64,000 bases of DNA, taken from positions 92,047,845-92,111,844 of the forward strand of contig CP136061.1 in assembly GCA_032622095.1 (NCBI GenBank), in the 5' to 3' direction. The position numbers and the translations under genes were made by a program. The DNA is from Siphonodentalium dalli (Eukaryota; Mollusca; Scaphopoda; Gadilida; Siphonodentaliidae). Positions 48,571-60,208 of the stretch are shown piece after piece (position 1 is the first letter of the stretch; each line of letters starts with the position of its first letter). Below the pieces are notes generated by a model that worked only from the letters and a program-made list of their open reading frames with translations, had not been told where the DNA came from and ran no database searches.

Positions 48571-49183
48571 TCGATTTATTTTGCTTGCATATCATGCTCG
48601 GACAAACTATTGAGTTCAATAGTAATTTCTTGCGGATGTCTGGTATTTTGGATTTCGCATCGTAATATATTTTTGGTACCAACCGAGGGTCATGAACGGA
48701 TAACACAAAATAATACATATTGAATAACAGGAATCAAATAGAGTAAACTGTTCGATCTTGGTCGAGGTGGATCTGATGTTTCACACATATTATCAGACAG
48801 AAACCTTTCGTAGAGCAATCGGATGGTACTAATTTGTCAGAAGCGTGAAGCATTTATTTATACCTTTGGTGGAACTTGCAGTGGTGCTCAAAGCTAGTCC
48901 CCCCCCCAAACCACCGAAAAGCTATGAAAAACCTCTCAGGAGTCAGTAGCAAAAACGGCCCGCCGATCACATTTATATTTACATTAAACCTTAATTGCTC
49001 TACGAAAGCATTCTACCTGTGACGATCATAAAAACATGTATATCGTAACAAGACGTCAATTCGAGATATATTATAAACAGTTTTGGGTATATTGTTCAAT
49101 AAGCTTCTTGTTATTTGTGTCACCCGTGCGTGCATTTTAAAACTATATATAGATATGGAAATATCGAATCATTCATCGAATCG

Positions 49184-49923
49184 TGAATATATATAACACA
49201 TGTAGTCCATATATGGCGATATAAAATTTATGTTTCATTTCGATTCTTGAGTGAGCATGCATGTATGAGTACGCAGGATGTTTCGGTCACAGCGGTATAT
49301 ATTTCTAGGTTACGAATACAGGTAAAGTTACGAATGATTAGTATCACGGGGATCACGAGGGATGATTTTACCTGCTCGTGCACACTCGTGTTCCAGGTTT
49401 GACTGTGTGCGGTTAGGTGATCAGGAATTTCAATATATATAACACATGTAGCCCATATATGGCGATTTAGAACTTTATGTTTCATTTCGATTCTTGAGTG
49501 AGCATGCATGTATGAGTACGCAGGATGTTTCGGTCACGACGGTATATATTTCTAGGTTACGAATACAGGAAAGTTACGATGATGAGTATCATGGGGATCA
49601 CGAGGGATGATTTTACCTGCTCGTGCACACTCGTGTGCCAGTTTTGACTGTGTGCGGTTAGGTGGTCAGGAATTTCAATATATATAACACATGTAGCCCA
49701 TATATGGCGATTTAGAACTTTATGTTTCATTTCGATTCTTTAGTGAGCATGCATGTATGAGTACGCAGGATGTTTCGGTCACGACGGTATCTATTTCTAG
49801 GTTACGAATACAGGAAAGTTACGATGATGAGTAACACGGGGATCACGAGGGATGATGTTACATGCTCGTGCACACTCGTGTTCCAGTTTGTACTGTGTGC
49901 GGTTAGTTGGTCAGGAATTTCAA
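49184..49923. repeat. Three tandem units of about 243 bp in the LINE spacer
   Basis: Each unit starts ATATATAACACATGTAG, has CCATATATGGCGAT, TTTCATTTCGATTCTT, GAGCATGCATGTATGAGTAC, GCAGGATGTTTCGGTCAC, GGGATCACGAGGGATGAT and TGCTCGTGCACACTCGTG, and closes GGTCAGGAATTTCAA. The three units differ by few bases. Block 2 has the same three at about 60826-61565. If transcription of ORF2 starts here, these would sit like promoter monomers upstream of it; that is inference. Confidence 0.85.
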
Positions 49924-50060
49924 CACAGTCATTTGCGTGTGTTTGTTCTGTATGTTTTCACACTAACTGACAAAGCTTGTTAGCGCGGCCATGTACAGCT
50001 AATATTATTGTGACACGCGGATCAAGTTGATGTTATCACAGGTTACTGGTTTATTCTGAG

Positions 50061-50171
50061 ATGGGATGCGACGCCCAAACTATGGATTTATTCAATGAAA
50101 GTTTTCAAATATTGCAAAAAACGTTGGTCAGAGAGTCACAAAATGAAAGATTAGCGACATTTAACATGTAA
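50061..50171 (+). other. Possible short exon on the strand opposite the LINE
   Basis: ATG at 50061 opens 36 codons (MGCDAQTMDLFNESF..., closing RLATFNM) to TAA at 50169-50171. A strong donor-like AACAT|GTAAGTGG overlaps the end, so it could equally be a first coding exon. It is unchanged in block 2 at 61703. No partner exon or known domain is recognised; the charged, helix-prone composition is the only support. Confidence 0.2.
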
Positions 50172-50299
50172 GTGGCGATTATTATGATATATACATGTAT
50201 ACGAATAATAATAACATCTCACCACATATTGTATTAAAATACAGACATCAATGACATAATGTCAAGTAGATGTGTCATACTTAGCGTATGGAACCGTAC

Positions 50300-51370
50300 T
50301 GTAATACGGCCATGGCCAGACCCCGACCCCCACCCATGCATAAATGGGATTGGAGAGGGACTGCAATGATTTGTTAAATTATTAAAGTAGATTTTTTATA
50401 TGTCGTTGTAATAATTTAGGGTAAATTGGTTTATTTTGCCACAATTTGATAAGCATAATAACTAATAATTTTTTTGGCAATCGGTTAGGGAATCGGGGGT
50501 GGGGTGTAGTCCTTCATTTACATCAAACTGGGAGGGAATGAAATATATTTGGACAAAATGCCACAATTTGACAATCATATAAGTTGTTGATGTTTTGACA
50601 AACGATTAGGTGATTTGGGGGAGGGGTGTTCCTCCATATGCATCAAATTGTGAAAACAGAGATCGGGGGGATATGTTTTGGTAAAAAAATTTTTTTTTTA
50701 TTATAATGTAATAATTTTGGGTAAATTGGAATATTATGCCACAGTTTGACCAGCATGTGGATGATTATTTTTGTTTTGACAATCGATTAAGGGATTGGGG
50801 TGGGTGTAGGCCTCCATATGCATACAATTGTGAAAGCATGGACTGAGTGAAATATATTGGAATAATATGCCACAATTTGAGTAGATTATAAATGGTTATT
50901 TGTTTGGCAAACTTTGGCAATAGATCAAGGGAATTTGGGGGTGGGATAGACCATATTCAATAAATTGTGATAACATGGGAGGGGTGAAATATGTTTTGCT
51001 ATATAATATACACATATATATATACATATACATATATATACACACATATACATACATATACACATATATATGCACACACATACACATATATACATATACA
51101 TATATATATAGCTATATATAAACAATAGGGTGGCCTACACCCACCCCATAGTGTCATATATAAAATAATTTTTTTTTTTTTTTTTTACATTTCAATGTAA
51201 TTATTTGGGATAAATTGGTACATTATGCCACAACTTAGCAGGCATATCAATGGTGATTATTTTGGCAATCGAATAATGGAATTAGGGGGGTAGACCATCT
51301 TCAACAAATTGTGAAAACAAGGGAGGGGGTGAAATATAGGCCTCCATATGCTTCAAATTGTTAAGAAAAA
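50300..51370. repeat. Diverged repeat ladder with AT-rich microsatellite
   Basis: A phrase of the form TGCCACAATTTGA, TTTGGCAATCG(A)TTA, GGGGTGGGGTGTAG, CCTCCATATGCATCAAATTG and TGAAATATATTTGG recurs about six times between 50400 and 51370 with irregular spacing (roughly 130-170 bp). An (AC/AT)-rich CATATATATACA tract lies at about 51003-51122. The same block is at about 61940-63012 in copy 2. Short frames here are repeat artefacts. Confidence 0.75.
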
Positions 51371-51688
51371 TGTCATGACTTTATTGTGTATATTTATTAT
51401 CTTTAAGATTGAGTTGACATCTACTCTGGACTTGCATGCTAATTATGTTTTTGTTGTGTATGCCAATAGTGAGTAGCATTGAGTTAATTGTATGAAATAG
51501 CTATTGTGTCTTTATACAAGGGGCTTACCAACTGGGGTTTACAGTTTAAACATACAATTTCAACTTGTCTACTATGCACATATGTAAGTAATATTGTCAT
51601 TACCTATGGGTAATTTGCAACAAAATATAATTTCAATAGAATCACATGTCAGCATGCATTTGGGTCAATATTCATTAGAATTTTAATT

Positions 51689-52690
51689 TTAATAGTTAGG
51701 GTTAATTTCACCAAGTTTGTTGATCACTTGAGACTTCTTGGATGCATCATGGTATTTCACATATACTTTGCCATTTAAAGCCCAAGAGTCTGCTATTCCT
51801 AGTAATTCTTTAGCCCGTTTCATCATATTTGAATGCCACTGGGTTATGTCATCTTTTATCACTACAGATGATCCTTTCAATGCCTTCCTTTCTTTGATAA
51901 CCTCATTTTTGGTTCTCCTGGATAAGAATTTTACAATTACACCCCTTGGATTGGGCTGGCCTGTAAAGTATTTACCAAACCTATGGGCTATGCTGATGTC
52001 ATCTTTCTTTATGTTCATTTTCAACTTGTCTTTCAGAATATTCAATACATTTTGTTCACATTGATCAATAGTTTCATCTGGTCCATCATTATCAACACCA
52101 TATATCCTGACACTTTCCTTTCTTGATTGTTGTTCTAGTTGATTATTTTTTTCAGCTAGGGATATGCATCTATCTTGTAAAAATCTTATCTTATCATCTT
52201 TGGTGTCAGCATCTTTGTTTAGATTGGTAATGTTGGTATCATATTCATCCAATTTCAGTTTTATGTCATGCATCTCACCTACAAACTCATCTCTCACATC
52301 TTTTATTTTTTTGTCACAGTCAGCTTTTACTCCTTGGATTTCCTAATCTAGGTCTACTTTCTTAACCAATGGTTCTAAACTTGTTGCTAAATCATCCTTT
52401 GTTACCACATTTGAGAGTTTCATGTTGATTTCGGAAAGGATGGTTTCGATTGATTTACCTTTTGTGTCATCTTGTTTTGGTTTGTCCTGACCGAATTTCA
52501 AGGTGGTTTGATGTTTGCCCTGAGCCTGAGTTTTTTGCTTCTTCGTGCTCGGTAAAGTTGGTAGTTGTTTTACTATATTAACTTTAGGAACATCACCGGT
52601 CATGCTTTCGTCTGCACTTGACGTGGAACTCATTGTGGTACTACTCTTGTTGTCTTTTTTTGACATTTTCGATAGCACGAAATTGGGCAA
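51689..52690 (-). pseudogene. LINE ORF1 (coiled coil + nucleic-acid-binding), copy 1
   Basis: Reads on the minus strand from about 52690 (first ATG 52690, a second at MSKKDNK) to 51689. The amino part is Ser/Thr/Lys-rich (TKKQKTQAQGKHQTTLKFG). Next comes a heptad-rich region (IKLKLDEYDTNITNLNKDA, AEKNNQLEQQSRKE), then an RRM-like block (SVRIYGVDNDG ... ISIAHRFGK ... RGVIVKFLSRRTKNEV) and a carboxy part (VVIKDDITQWHSNMM ... LNGKVYVKYHD). This order is that of L1-type (Transposase_22) ORF1 proteins, which bind element RNA. One in-frame TAG at 52343-52345 splits it after VDLD; the frame is otherwise continuous. It is 3.1 kb upstream of ORF2, unusually far. Confidence 0.88.
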
Positions 52691-53095
52691 TTTATATATC
52701 AGTCCTCCGTGGGTAAAATTAAAATTTACTAACTCGAGTCGATGGCTACAATCTCGACGTTATCACGCTCTGATGTCCGATGTATTGCTGATCATTACAA
52801 CACCGATTTTGTCGATTGAATCACACTCTGATCGTCAATAAGTTGATTTTCCCCGACACAAGATCGAAAAGTTTACCTATCGGGCCGCCATATCACGTGA
52901 CTCGTGACGACCAGCCACGCCCCAACACGAGCTCGTCGGTAGCTGGCAAAGATTACAAACACCTCATTATTTTCAAATGGTCAATTTTCCCTTAGAACGT
53001 ATTCCGCTGCACCAGTATATGACAACAAACGCGCCCTTTTCGGTATTTTTTTCAAACGATAATCTTGCATTTCCACAACTACACATTTACTGCAC
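52691..53095 (-). other. Probable 5' leader of LINE ORF1
   Basis: Higher-GC sequence 5' of ORF1 on the minus strand, without frames. This is where a 5' untranslated region and internal promoter would lie. The true 5' end and any target duplication cannot be fixed because copy 2 leaves the window before this point. Confidence 0.35.
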
Positions 53096-53290
53096 AAAAA
53101 TCAGCAGCATAAAAATACCCAGACCCCTTCCATAACTTCTGGACACCACCAGACTCTTCCTGGACATCTAAACATACACGATCGCCATATTTACGTGGGC
53201 TATGATTATCTGTTCCCGATTATGATCCTCAATGATAATCAACAGCAGCCAGATTTTTGTGTATGCTGACTAGAGTTTCCCTACACAAAT
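53096..53290 (+). repeat. Dispersed repeat, copy of 28942-29150
   Basis: Same motif order and orientation as 28942-29150, with small indels. Confidence 0.75.
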
Positions 53291-53414
53291 TCAAGAAGCG
53301 TAACTCTATATAATTAATTGCTTGTAACCCAACAATTCCAACAAAACAAAACAACCTTTGCAGCTGGCATTTTTGCAATTTGCAGTGCAATATTGACAGC
53401 GTGTGAACGTACCC

Positions 53415-54782
53415 TTAAAGGCACGGGCGGCGTTCGTTGCAGGAATATTTATATTTGTTCAAATCTCCATCAACAGAAGGAACACCAAAATATATACAGT
53501 TCCGCTTATATGCCAAACATAATCGGCTCGTAAATAGTATATTTTCGCCAAGACGTACGATGGTGTACGTAAACAAGAACCTGCCCGTGTTACAGCAGTT
53601 GTGCTTCTGTTTACACAACACAGCGTAATTCTATTTGTTAATCACACAAAAATGATATCAGCGCTCTTTATTATTTCCATATCAGGAAAACAGTAACACA
53701 TAACGCTCTTTATGTTTACCATATCCGGATCTAAACAAAAGCCAGAAAAGGTAACTTTTTTATGCTTTTGTTTAAATAACAAAGAGGACAAATTGACAAT
53801 ACCGTTTATGCCATATTTCCGATTGGCATAAGAACAAAGTCTGTCTATATTTTACTATTCTTTCTGTTTATGGAGGTTTTTGACGGAAGTGAATATTTTA
53901 ACAGTATACCCACCGCCAACGCCGCCCGTATCTTTAAAGACCCACTTAATTTTTCGAAACTCCGGATATTGTATACCATTTAAAGGAGGAAGCTCCAAAA
54001 CAGTGTTTATCAACTTATCGAGTGTAATAAACTGTGAACATGTTTTTTTTGTTGCTTTACCGACGTGATTTTGTCATCCAGATTGTTGTCAAAATATAAT
54101 TATTTCCCTTCCATCGAAAATACATCTTTCGTTTGATTTATATTGCATTATGGGAGCCACAACTGGAGTAATCTTCTCTACGATCTAAGCTGTTATCTAT
54201 TTCACTATGGGTATATTCTGATACACAGATGTTTCAAATGGTGATGAATTATAGTTTTTTTTATCATATTTATGGCATAGATATGGGCGGCGTTGGTGGC
54301 GTGTATGCTGTTAAAATATTCACCTCAGTCAAAAAGCGCCATAAACAGAAGGAATAGTAAGATATAGACAGACTTTCGTTCTTATGCCAATCTGAAATAT
54401 AGCCTAAACAGTTTGTTATTGTCAAGTTTTCCCCTTTGTTATATAAACAAACGCAAAACGCGTTACGTATCCTGGCTTTTGTTTAGATCAGGATATGGTA
54501 AACATAAAGAGCGTTATTTGTTACTGTTTTTCCTGATATGGAAATAATAAAGAGCGTTTATATCATTTTTGTGTGATTAACCAATTAAATTGCGCTGTGT
54601 TATCTAAACAGAAGCACAACCCATGTAACACGAGCAGACTCTTGCTTACGTACAACATCGTACGTCTTGACGACAATTTACTATTTACGCGCTGATTATG
54701 ATTGACATATGAACAAACTATCTTAATATTCCTTCTGTTAAAATATAAATATTTCTGCAACGAACACCGCCCGTGCCTTTAA
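53415..54782. mobile_element. 1.37-kb foldback element flanked by TTAA
   Basis: Left end TTAAAGGCACGGGCGGCG and right end CCGCCCGTGCCTTTAA are inverted, and the arms (about 53415-53935 and 54277-54782, some 510 bp each) match along nearly all their length around a 340-bp centre. TTAA at both outer edges suits a TTAA target duplication as in piggyBac-type MITEs. A single-arm relative stands at 34281-34760. The centre begins with ACCCACTTAATTTTTC, and the right flank contains ATAAGTGGGCCTTTAAAG (about 54830-54849), so a second TTAA/AGGCCCACTTA-ended repeat overlaps. No transposase is present. Short frames in the arms are duplicated by the inversion and not taken as genes. Confidence 0.82.
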
Positions 54783-54849
54783 AACCGTCGATCAAGACAG
54801 TCACTATAAACAAATAATCGGTGACTCGAAAAATAAGTGGGCCTTTAAA

Positions 54850-55074
54850 GATTGTATCTTTAGCCGTTTGACATAATACTATGAAATAACTAACAGTAGA
54901 CATTGTTGTCTGGGATTGAGGGGTGTATAACTGATGTCGCTGTCCTGATCTGATTAATTTGTATTCGCCCAAGGAATAGACTGAGATATTTGTCATGACC
55001 ATTGATATTTGTTTTTCCCTGACATCAGATCTAATTCATGTAATATCACTTTCTCTATAGCTCTATATCACTGA
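54850..55074. other. No distinct feature
   Basis: Non-repetitive AT-rich sequence with no coding support. Confidence 0.4.
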
Positions 55075-55440
55075 AAAATAAATCTGTGTCATCTGACACA
55101 TTAATTTGTCCTTAGCATCTAGGTCATCTGACACATCTATGGTCATACAAACAGATCAAATGACAAACCTGCAAAAAAAACCTGTGCCGCTAAAATAGGT
55201 CATCTGACACATATAATTATGAAAAATTTATCCAAACGTGTCGGCCAATTTGTCCTCAGAATGTGTGTCGCGTGTGTCAGATAACACATTTGGGCCGACA
55301 CAGGCGTTTTTCTAGATATGACACACAAATAATTATCCAAACGTGTCGGCCAATTTGTCATCAGAATGTGTGTCACATGTGTCAGATAACACATTTGGGA
55401 CGACACAGGTGTTTTTCTAGGTGTGTCATATGACCCGCCT
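55075..55440 (+). repeat. GTCATCTGACACAT motifs and two 114-bp units
   Basis: GTCATCTGACACAT recurs near 55088, 55125 and 55199. Two adjacent units of about 114 bp (55211-55324 and 55325-55438) then follow, each with ATTATCCAAACGTGTCGGCC-like start, CAGAATGTGTGTC, GTGTCAGATAACACATTTGG and CGTTTTTCTAG-like end. The minus-strand open frame here is explained by the duplication. Confidence 0.75.
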
Positions 55441-56478
55441 TGGTGGCAGATGTGTCGGTTTGGTTCAGGGATTTGACAACATTCACTTGTACTGATTGTC
55501 CAAAATCCAGAAATGCTGAAAATAATTAATTGGAACAAAAATTGAGTATCAAATACATGTATATCAAACTTGAGAAGTTTAGGATATTTGATACCGGGAT
55601 AGTAATTATTTTTTTTAATTCTTTCACTTGTTCTGGTTTTGGGAAAAATTTATACAAGTCCATATGGTATAAGCCCTAAATCAAACTGACACACTTGGTT
55701 CCAACGAGGGTCAGACCTGTGACATGGCCATCACAACCCGATCACCTTGCAGCCAAACCTCAAATAAGACTGTTTTTGGAACAGGCACATGTACACTGCA
55801 AGTAACATGTTGGGCATGCATGGGCTAGGTCAGCTAGATAATTCAAAGCATAGTTCATATAGATGTAGTTTATTAAAAGTAACTAAATAATTATACATGT
55901 TTGTTATAAAATATAATACATATCTATTCAAAATATTCAATTACATGAATTTACTTCATACCTGTATGGAAAACAAGATTTATTCTACCCCGAATCCGGT
56001 TATTTTGGGACGCGTTAAAGTTGTACAGCGACCCCGAGTCCGGTAAAAGCTGTAGTTGGAATGTCCAAGTTCGTGAAAGTTCTATTGACTATGCCGATGA
56101 TTTGAGAAGCTTAATTGTTTTAGGATACTGAAGAAAAGCTAATCTGGCCGAGTCAAATTGAGTTATAGCGATGGGATATCTCGCAGGACAACACATTTCG
56201 GGTTTTCGTGCAGTGTGTATTCGCTGGATGTCTTATAGTTGCAGTATCTAACCATTATGACAGCGTTAATTGCTTTCGACGTTTAGGTATGAACAATGGC
56301 TGGGCCATGCACTCTTGGCGGGAACACAATACCTCCGATGTTTTATCCGCATTTAGAAGCTTTCTGGTGTGGTGAATGAGAAACCTGCAGTAATAAGCCG
56401 TAGTTTTTTTGTAATGATTTGAAGGATTGGTTGTTTTAACGGAATTCATGTAACCAATATATTTTATAATTTATATTT
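55441..56478. other. Gene-free interval
   Basis: TACCCCGAATCCGGT and GACCCCGAGTCCGGTAAAAGCTGTAG near 55986-56055 are tails of the repeat at 42915 and 44508. No coding signal. Confidence 0.4.
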
Positions 56479-56661
56479 ATGGCTAATTATATGATCTTGG
56501 TGGTGTTACCATTTCTGACTATGGTTTTCTTGTATTACGTGATACACAGTTTGATGTGTGCATGGAATAAATACGTCTTTCCAGCGTATGCCTTGTTTCG
56601 CATGATGCACGGTTCAACCATGGGGAGAAATGAGTCAAAAGTAATTACATTGTCACAGTAA
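56479..56661 (+). CDS. Short hydrophobic ORF, 60 residues
   Basis: ATG 56479 to TAA 56659-56661. Starts MANYMILVVLPFLTMVFL and continues hydrophobic to about residue 25 (YYVIHSLMCAW), then a polar tail with a basic residue cluster near MGRNESK. A single membrane segment or signal anchor is likely if it is translated. It matches the start of the ORF at 44951-45082, then diverges fully. Its place just outside LINE block 2 mirrors the other copy. Unknown function, and possibly only repeat DNA. Confidence 0.3.
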   Translation: MANYMILVVLPFLTMVFLYYVIHSLMCAWNKYVFPAYALFRMMHGSTMGRNESKVITLSQ

Positions 56662-56996
56662 TGTGTACATAGCAATGGTTTGTCATGAGAAATGTCACTA
56701 TTGCAGAGTTATCAACAATGAAAATAAGAACAAAGTCAATATTTGTGAGGGTGTACCTGTTGATGTTAGTTGTTTTACACTTATTTTATATTTTTACGTG
56801 AAAACAATATATAAAAGTAAATAACAAATCCAACAGCTATGTCCGTAAACGGATATATAATATACCCCATACACCTGATGAAAGTCAAACATGACAAAGA
56901 AGAACGATAACTCTAACTATGTCCCTTGTTTCGTTAAAATTAACTTTTACGATCTAACGGACTTGTCTGGAGAGACAAATTACTGAAACAATATTG
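56662..56996. other. Interval left of LINE block 2
   Basis: No coding or repeat signal recognised. The duplication begins at its right edge. Confidence 0.4.
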
Positions 56997-57245
56997 AAAC
57001 ACACATGTATGAGGGTGGGTGTGTCCGAGTATGTATGTAGTAATGTATTTATGCGTTTGGTTTACTGGTCGCTCTGTAAGCGTTGATCAAATTATGTTTT
57101 GAATATCTCATACCCTTTTACTTCGACGGGTTTTTAGTGATTTTTTATATGAGATAATAGTCTGACATTCTTCAAATAATGATAAGTGAATAGGTAGGTC
57201 AAAGGGTAAATCATCCACCAGGTTAGGTGAGACTTGTGAGAGTTA

Positions 57246-60208
57246 CTATGTTAACGTGTTGTTACAATCAAAACAATACGCGTCTCCACAGTTAATAACT
57301 TCAGCATATTTTGACAACATATTTTTGATTAAACATCTTTTAAATATGAATATGTTCTTTGAATTTCTAATTTGTGCATTGATTGAATTCCATATATCTG
57401 GGAATGAGTGTTTTGGGAGGTATGCCGTAAATTTTATTCTCGGTTTTATTACTCTAATGTTTTTTGGCTTGTCTCGTAGTTATTCCACAAGAGTATTCAA
57501 AGCAGGTGGAAAATGATCTGGGTAGTACAAGTTTTGTCCAGTCATACATAACTTAGGCACAGTTCATACGATAAAGGTCGCTAAACTTCAATATTTTTTC
57601 TTTTTTAAATAACGGTTCTGTGTGACTTCTATAATAATTTTTGTATAATATGCTAATTGATCTTTTTTGGAGAGTTGTCATTGAATTTGCAGCAACCGAA
57701 TGCCCACATACCGGAAGTCCGTATGTTAGATAGCTGTGAATTAATGCGTAGTAGAGAGGGTTTTTTTGCAGTTTTGGGAAGAATACGTTTGACCTTATTT
57801 AGAGCAAACAATGCATGTTTTATTCGTTAGTTAAGCATTGAGATATGAGTTTTAAAAGTAAGGTTTTCATCTATGTAAATGCCCAGGAATTTTAAAGAAG
57901 TTTATTGACACCTATTACCAACTCTAATGAGTTGCTTATTGTTTAATTTTACCTTCAATCTGGAGCATTTATTGTCATTCATTGGTGGGTGAAGTAGCAT
58001 ATATTTGCTTTTTGATGTGTTGATCGAAAGTCTGTTACAGCCGCACCAAGTTGATAATTTTTCTAACTCGATGTTCACTGCTTTTTGTATGGTATTACCA
58101 TCATTACCAGAAATATATAGAGTTGTGTCATCCGCGAATGACAACATTTTGAGTGACGTACAGTCGGGCATGTCATTAACATATAGTAAAAAGAGCATGG
58201 GTCGAGTATACAATCCCTGAGGTACACCACATACAATGTTTTGTATATTTGATTTTTCACCCATTATTTCTACGTACTGTTGCCGTTCATTTAAGTAGCT
58301 TTTGAACCAGTTGTTCGAAACCCCCCTAAGACCGTAGTATTCAAGTTTTCTAAGTAATAGATCATGATTGATGGTGTCGAATGCTTTAGATAAGTCTATA
58401 CAAATCGCAAGTGTTGAATCTTTCGAAACAGAGTGTAAGAGGTATAGCAATGGGTGAATAGTTGAGTGATCTTTGCGGAAGCCATACTGGTGATTATGCA
58501 GTATGTTGAATCGCGACATGAATGATGTTAGTCTTTTTTTGCATTAGTTTTTCGATCAGTTTAGAACACACTGGTAGTATACTTATCGGCCTGTAATTTT
58601 CAATCAAGTCGTGCGATCCTCCTTTATGTACGGGTATAACTTTTGCAACCTTCATGTTTGTGGGAAACTTTCCTTCTTCAAATGACATATTGAATATATG
58701 CATTAGCGCGCTTGCAGTTTCGGATATTGTTTTTTTGCATGTGTTTGGTTGATATATCATTTACATCGGTGCTTCCTTTTCCAGGTAATAATGAACAGGT
58801 TGATACTATATTGACCATGTCGGTTGGGCGAATGAAGAAATTATCAGCGTGAGATTCTTTTAGGTACTGTGAAGAGTCATGGCCAGGTTTAACTGTAACT
58901 TCGGTGCTTGTTTTATATCCGATTGGGGAGAAATATTTTGCAAACTCTTCTGTAACACATCAGTGTAGTAATAAGTTTTGTTTTTTCTTTTCATCGTATT
59001 GAATAATTGACAGTATTCCTTGTAATTTTTTGAATTAAAATCCGTTTGGGTTTTTCAATTTTTTAACGTATAGTTTATTTTTATGTAGAGAGGAATTTAG
59101 GAGACCTGCTGTCATCCATGGTTGTTTCTTGACGTATTTCTTTGATGGTTTGGAAACGACTAATGGGAACGCTTTGTTATATGCATCGAGATATACCTTC
59201 ATGAAGTTATCATATGCTAGATTGGTCGATGAACTGTTATATACACTTTCAAATGAGTCGGTTTGTAGAATACTTTTAAAGGTTGATATATTGTTTTCGC
59301 TGAATATTCTGATCGGTTTCGGTTGGGTTATAGTTACGGTGTCATCGTGATTTGTGAGCATTTCCGCATAAAATGTGGCGAAATGGTCCGAAACATCGGT
59401 AAGTATAGTTCCTGATTTATTTGTTTTCGCCACGTTATTTGTAATGTTGTCTATTAGTGTAGCTGGATAGTCGGTTACTCTAGTTGGTTTAGTAACTACC
59501 GGCATGAACCCGTTTTCGAAAATGGTGTCAATGAAATTACTCGTTTTTGTATGAGTTTCAAAGCCGAGAAGATCAATATTATAATCACCAATCAGATAAG
59601 CACGCTTGTTTGTTTTCTTAATTGATTCCATTATTGTGGTAAGCTCAGAGACAAAAGTGTCCAGGTCTGCCAGAGGGACTGAATTTGGCCTATAAATAGA
59701 ACCTACTATGTAACTTGATTTTGAACTTTTGATTTTGAATAATGTCTCGATAACATGTGGGATAAATATTGATAAGTCATCACGTATTTTATAAGAATGG
59801 GTATTCTTGACAAATAATCCTATACCCCTCTGCCGTCATCGAATTCGGGCCGTGTCCTATACTCTAGTTTATGGTAACCCGATAGACTATAATTTTCCCG
59901 TATTTTGAAAATTTCGGTGAGAGCCAATATATCAAACATTTTTCCTGGTTGCTGGATCTGAGTCATTAATGCAACAAATTTGCGATATGGCTACGACAAT
60001 TGAGGCCTAGTAGGGATAAAGTACATTTTGATACATCGAGGTTATATTTTAGGTCTGATGGGGCATGGTAACTACAAGAGTGGTCAAATGGACTGCATAC
60101 GCGCTCGATATCGTCATTATCACATGTAGCGTATTTTGCTAAAAAATTATATGAATCATCTCTCTCAATCTCACTCAATCGGATTTTATCCGTAGTCATC
60201 GATATCAT
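57246..60208 (-). pseudogene. LINE ORF2, copy 2
   Basis: Same order of endonuclease and reverse-transcriptase motifs as copy 1. The frame from MESIKKTNK (59631) stays open to 59035 because copy 2 keeps the base that copy 1 lost near 47659. The frame shifts shared with copy 1 remain. Private changes include a 10-base loss near 59978, which shifts the frame in the endonuclease after SHIAN, and a 3-base loss near 59443 that removes one residue (NIVTNN to NITNN). It cannot encode a full enzyme. Confidence 0.92.

Larger units (their letters stand above)
45351..52357. repeat. Direct 7-kb duplication, copy 1 (pairs with 56997-64000)
   Basis: From AAACACACATG at 45351 the sequence matches 56997 onward with only scattered substitutions and small indels, right to the window edge (offset 11646-11650 at the left, 11643 at the right). 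The unit includes the LINE ORF2, a spacer with two tandem-repeat blocks, and most of ORF1. At the left the similarity stops sharply. At the right the end of the duplication lies beyond the window. It can be a segmental duplication, two insertions of one long element, or an assembly that kept both haplotypes. Confidence 0.93.

Noticed and set aside
50896-51125. Tyr/Ile/Met/Cys-rich minus-strand frames
   Set aside because: Direct translation of the CATATATATACA microsatellite.
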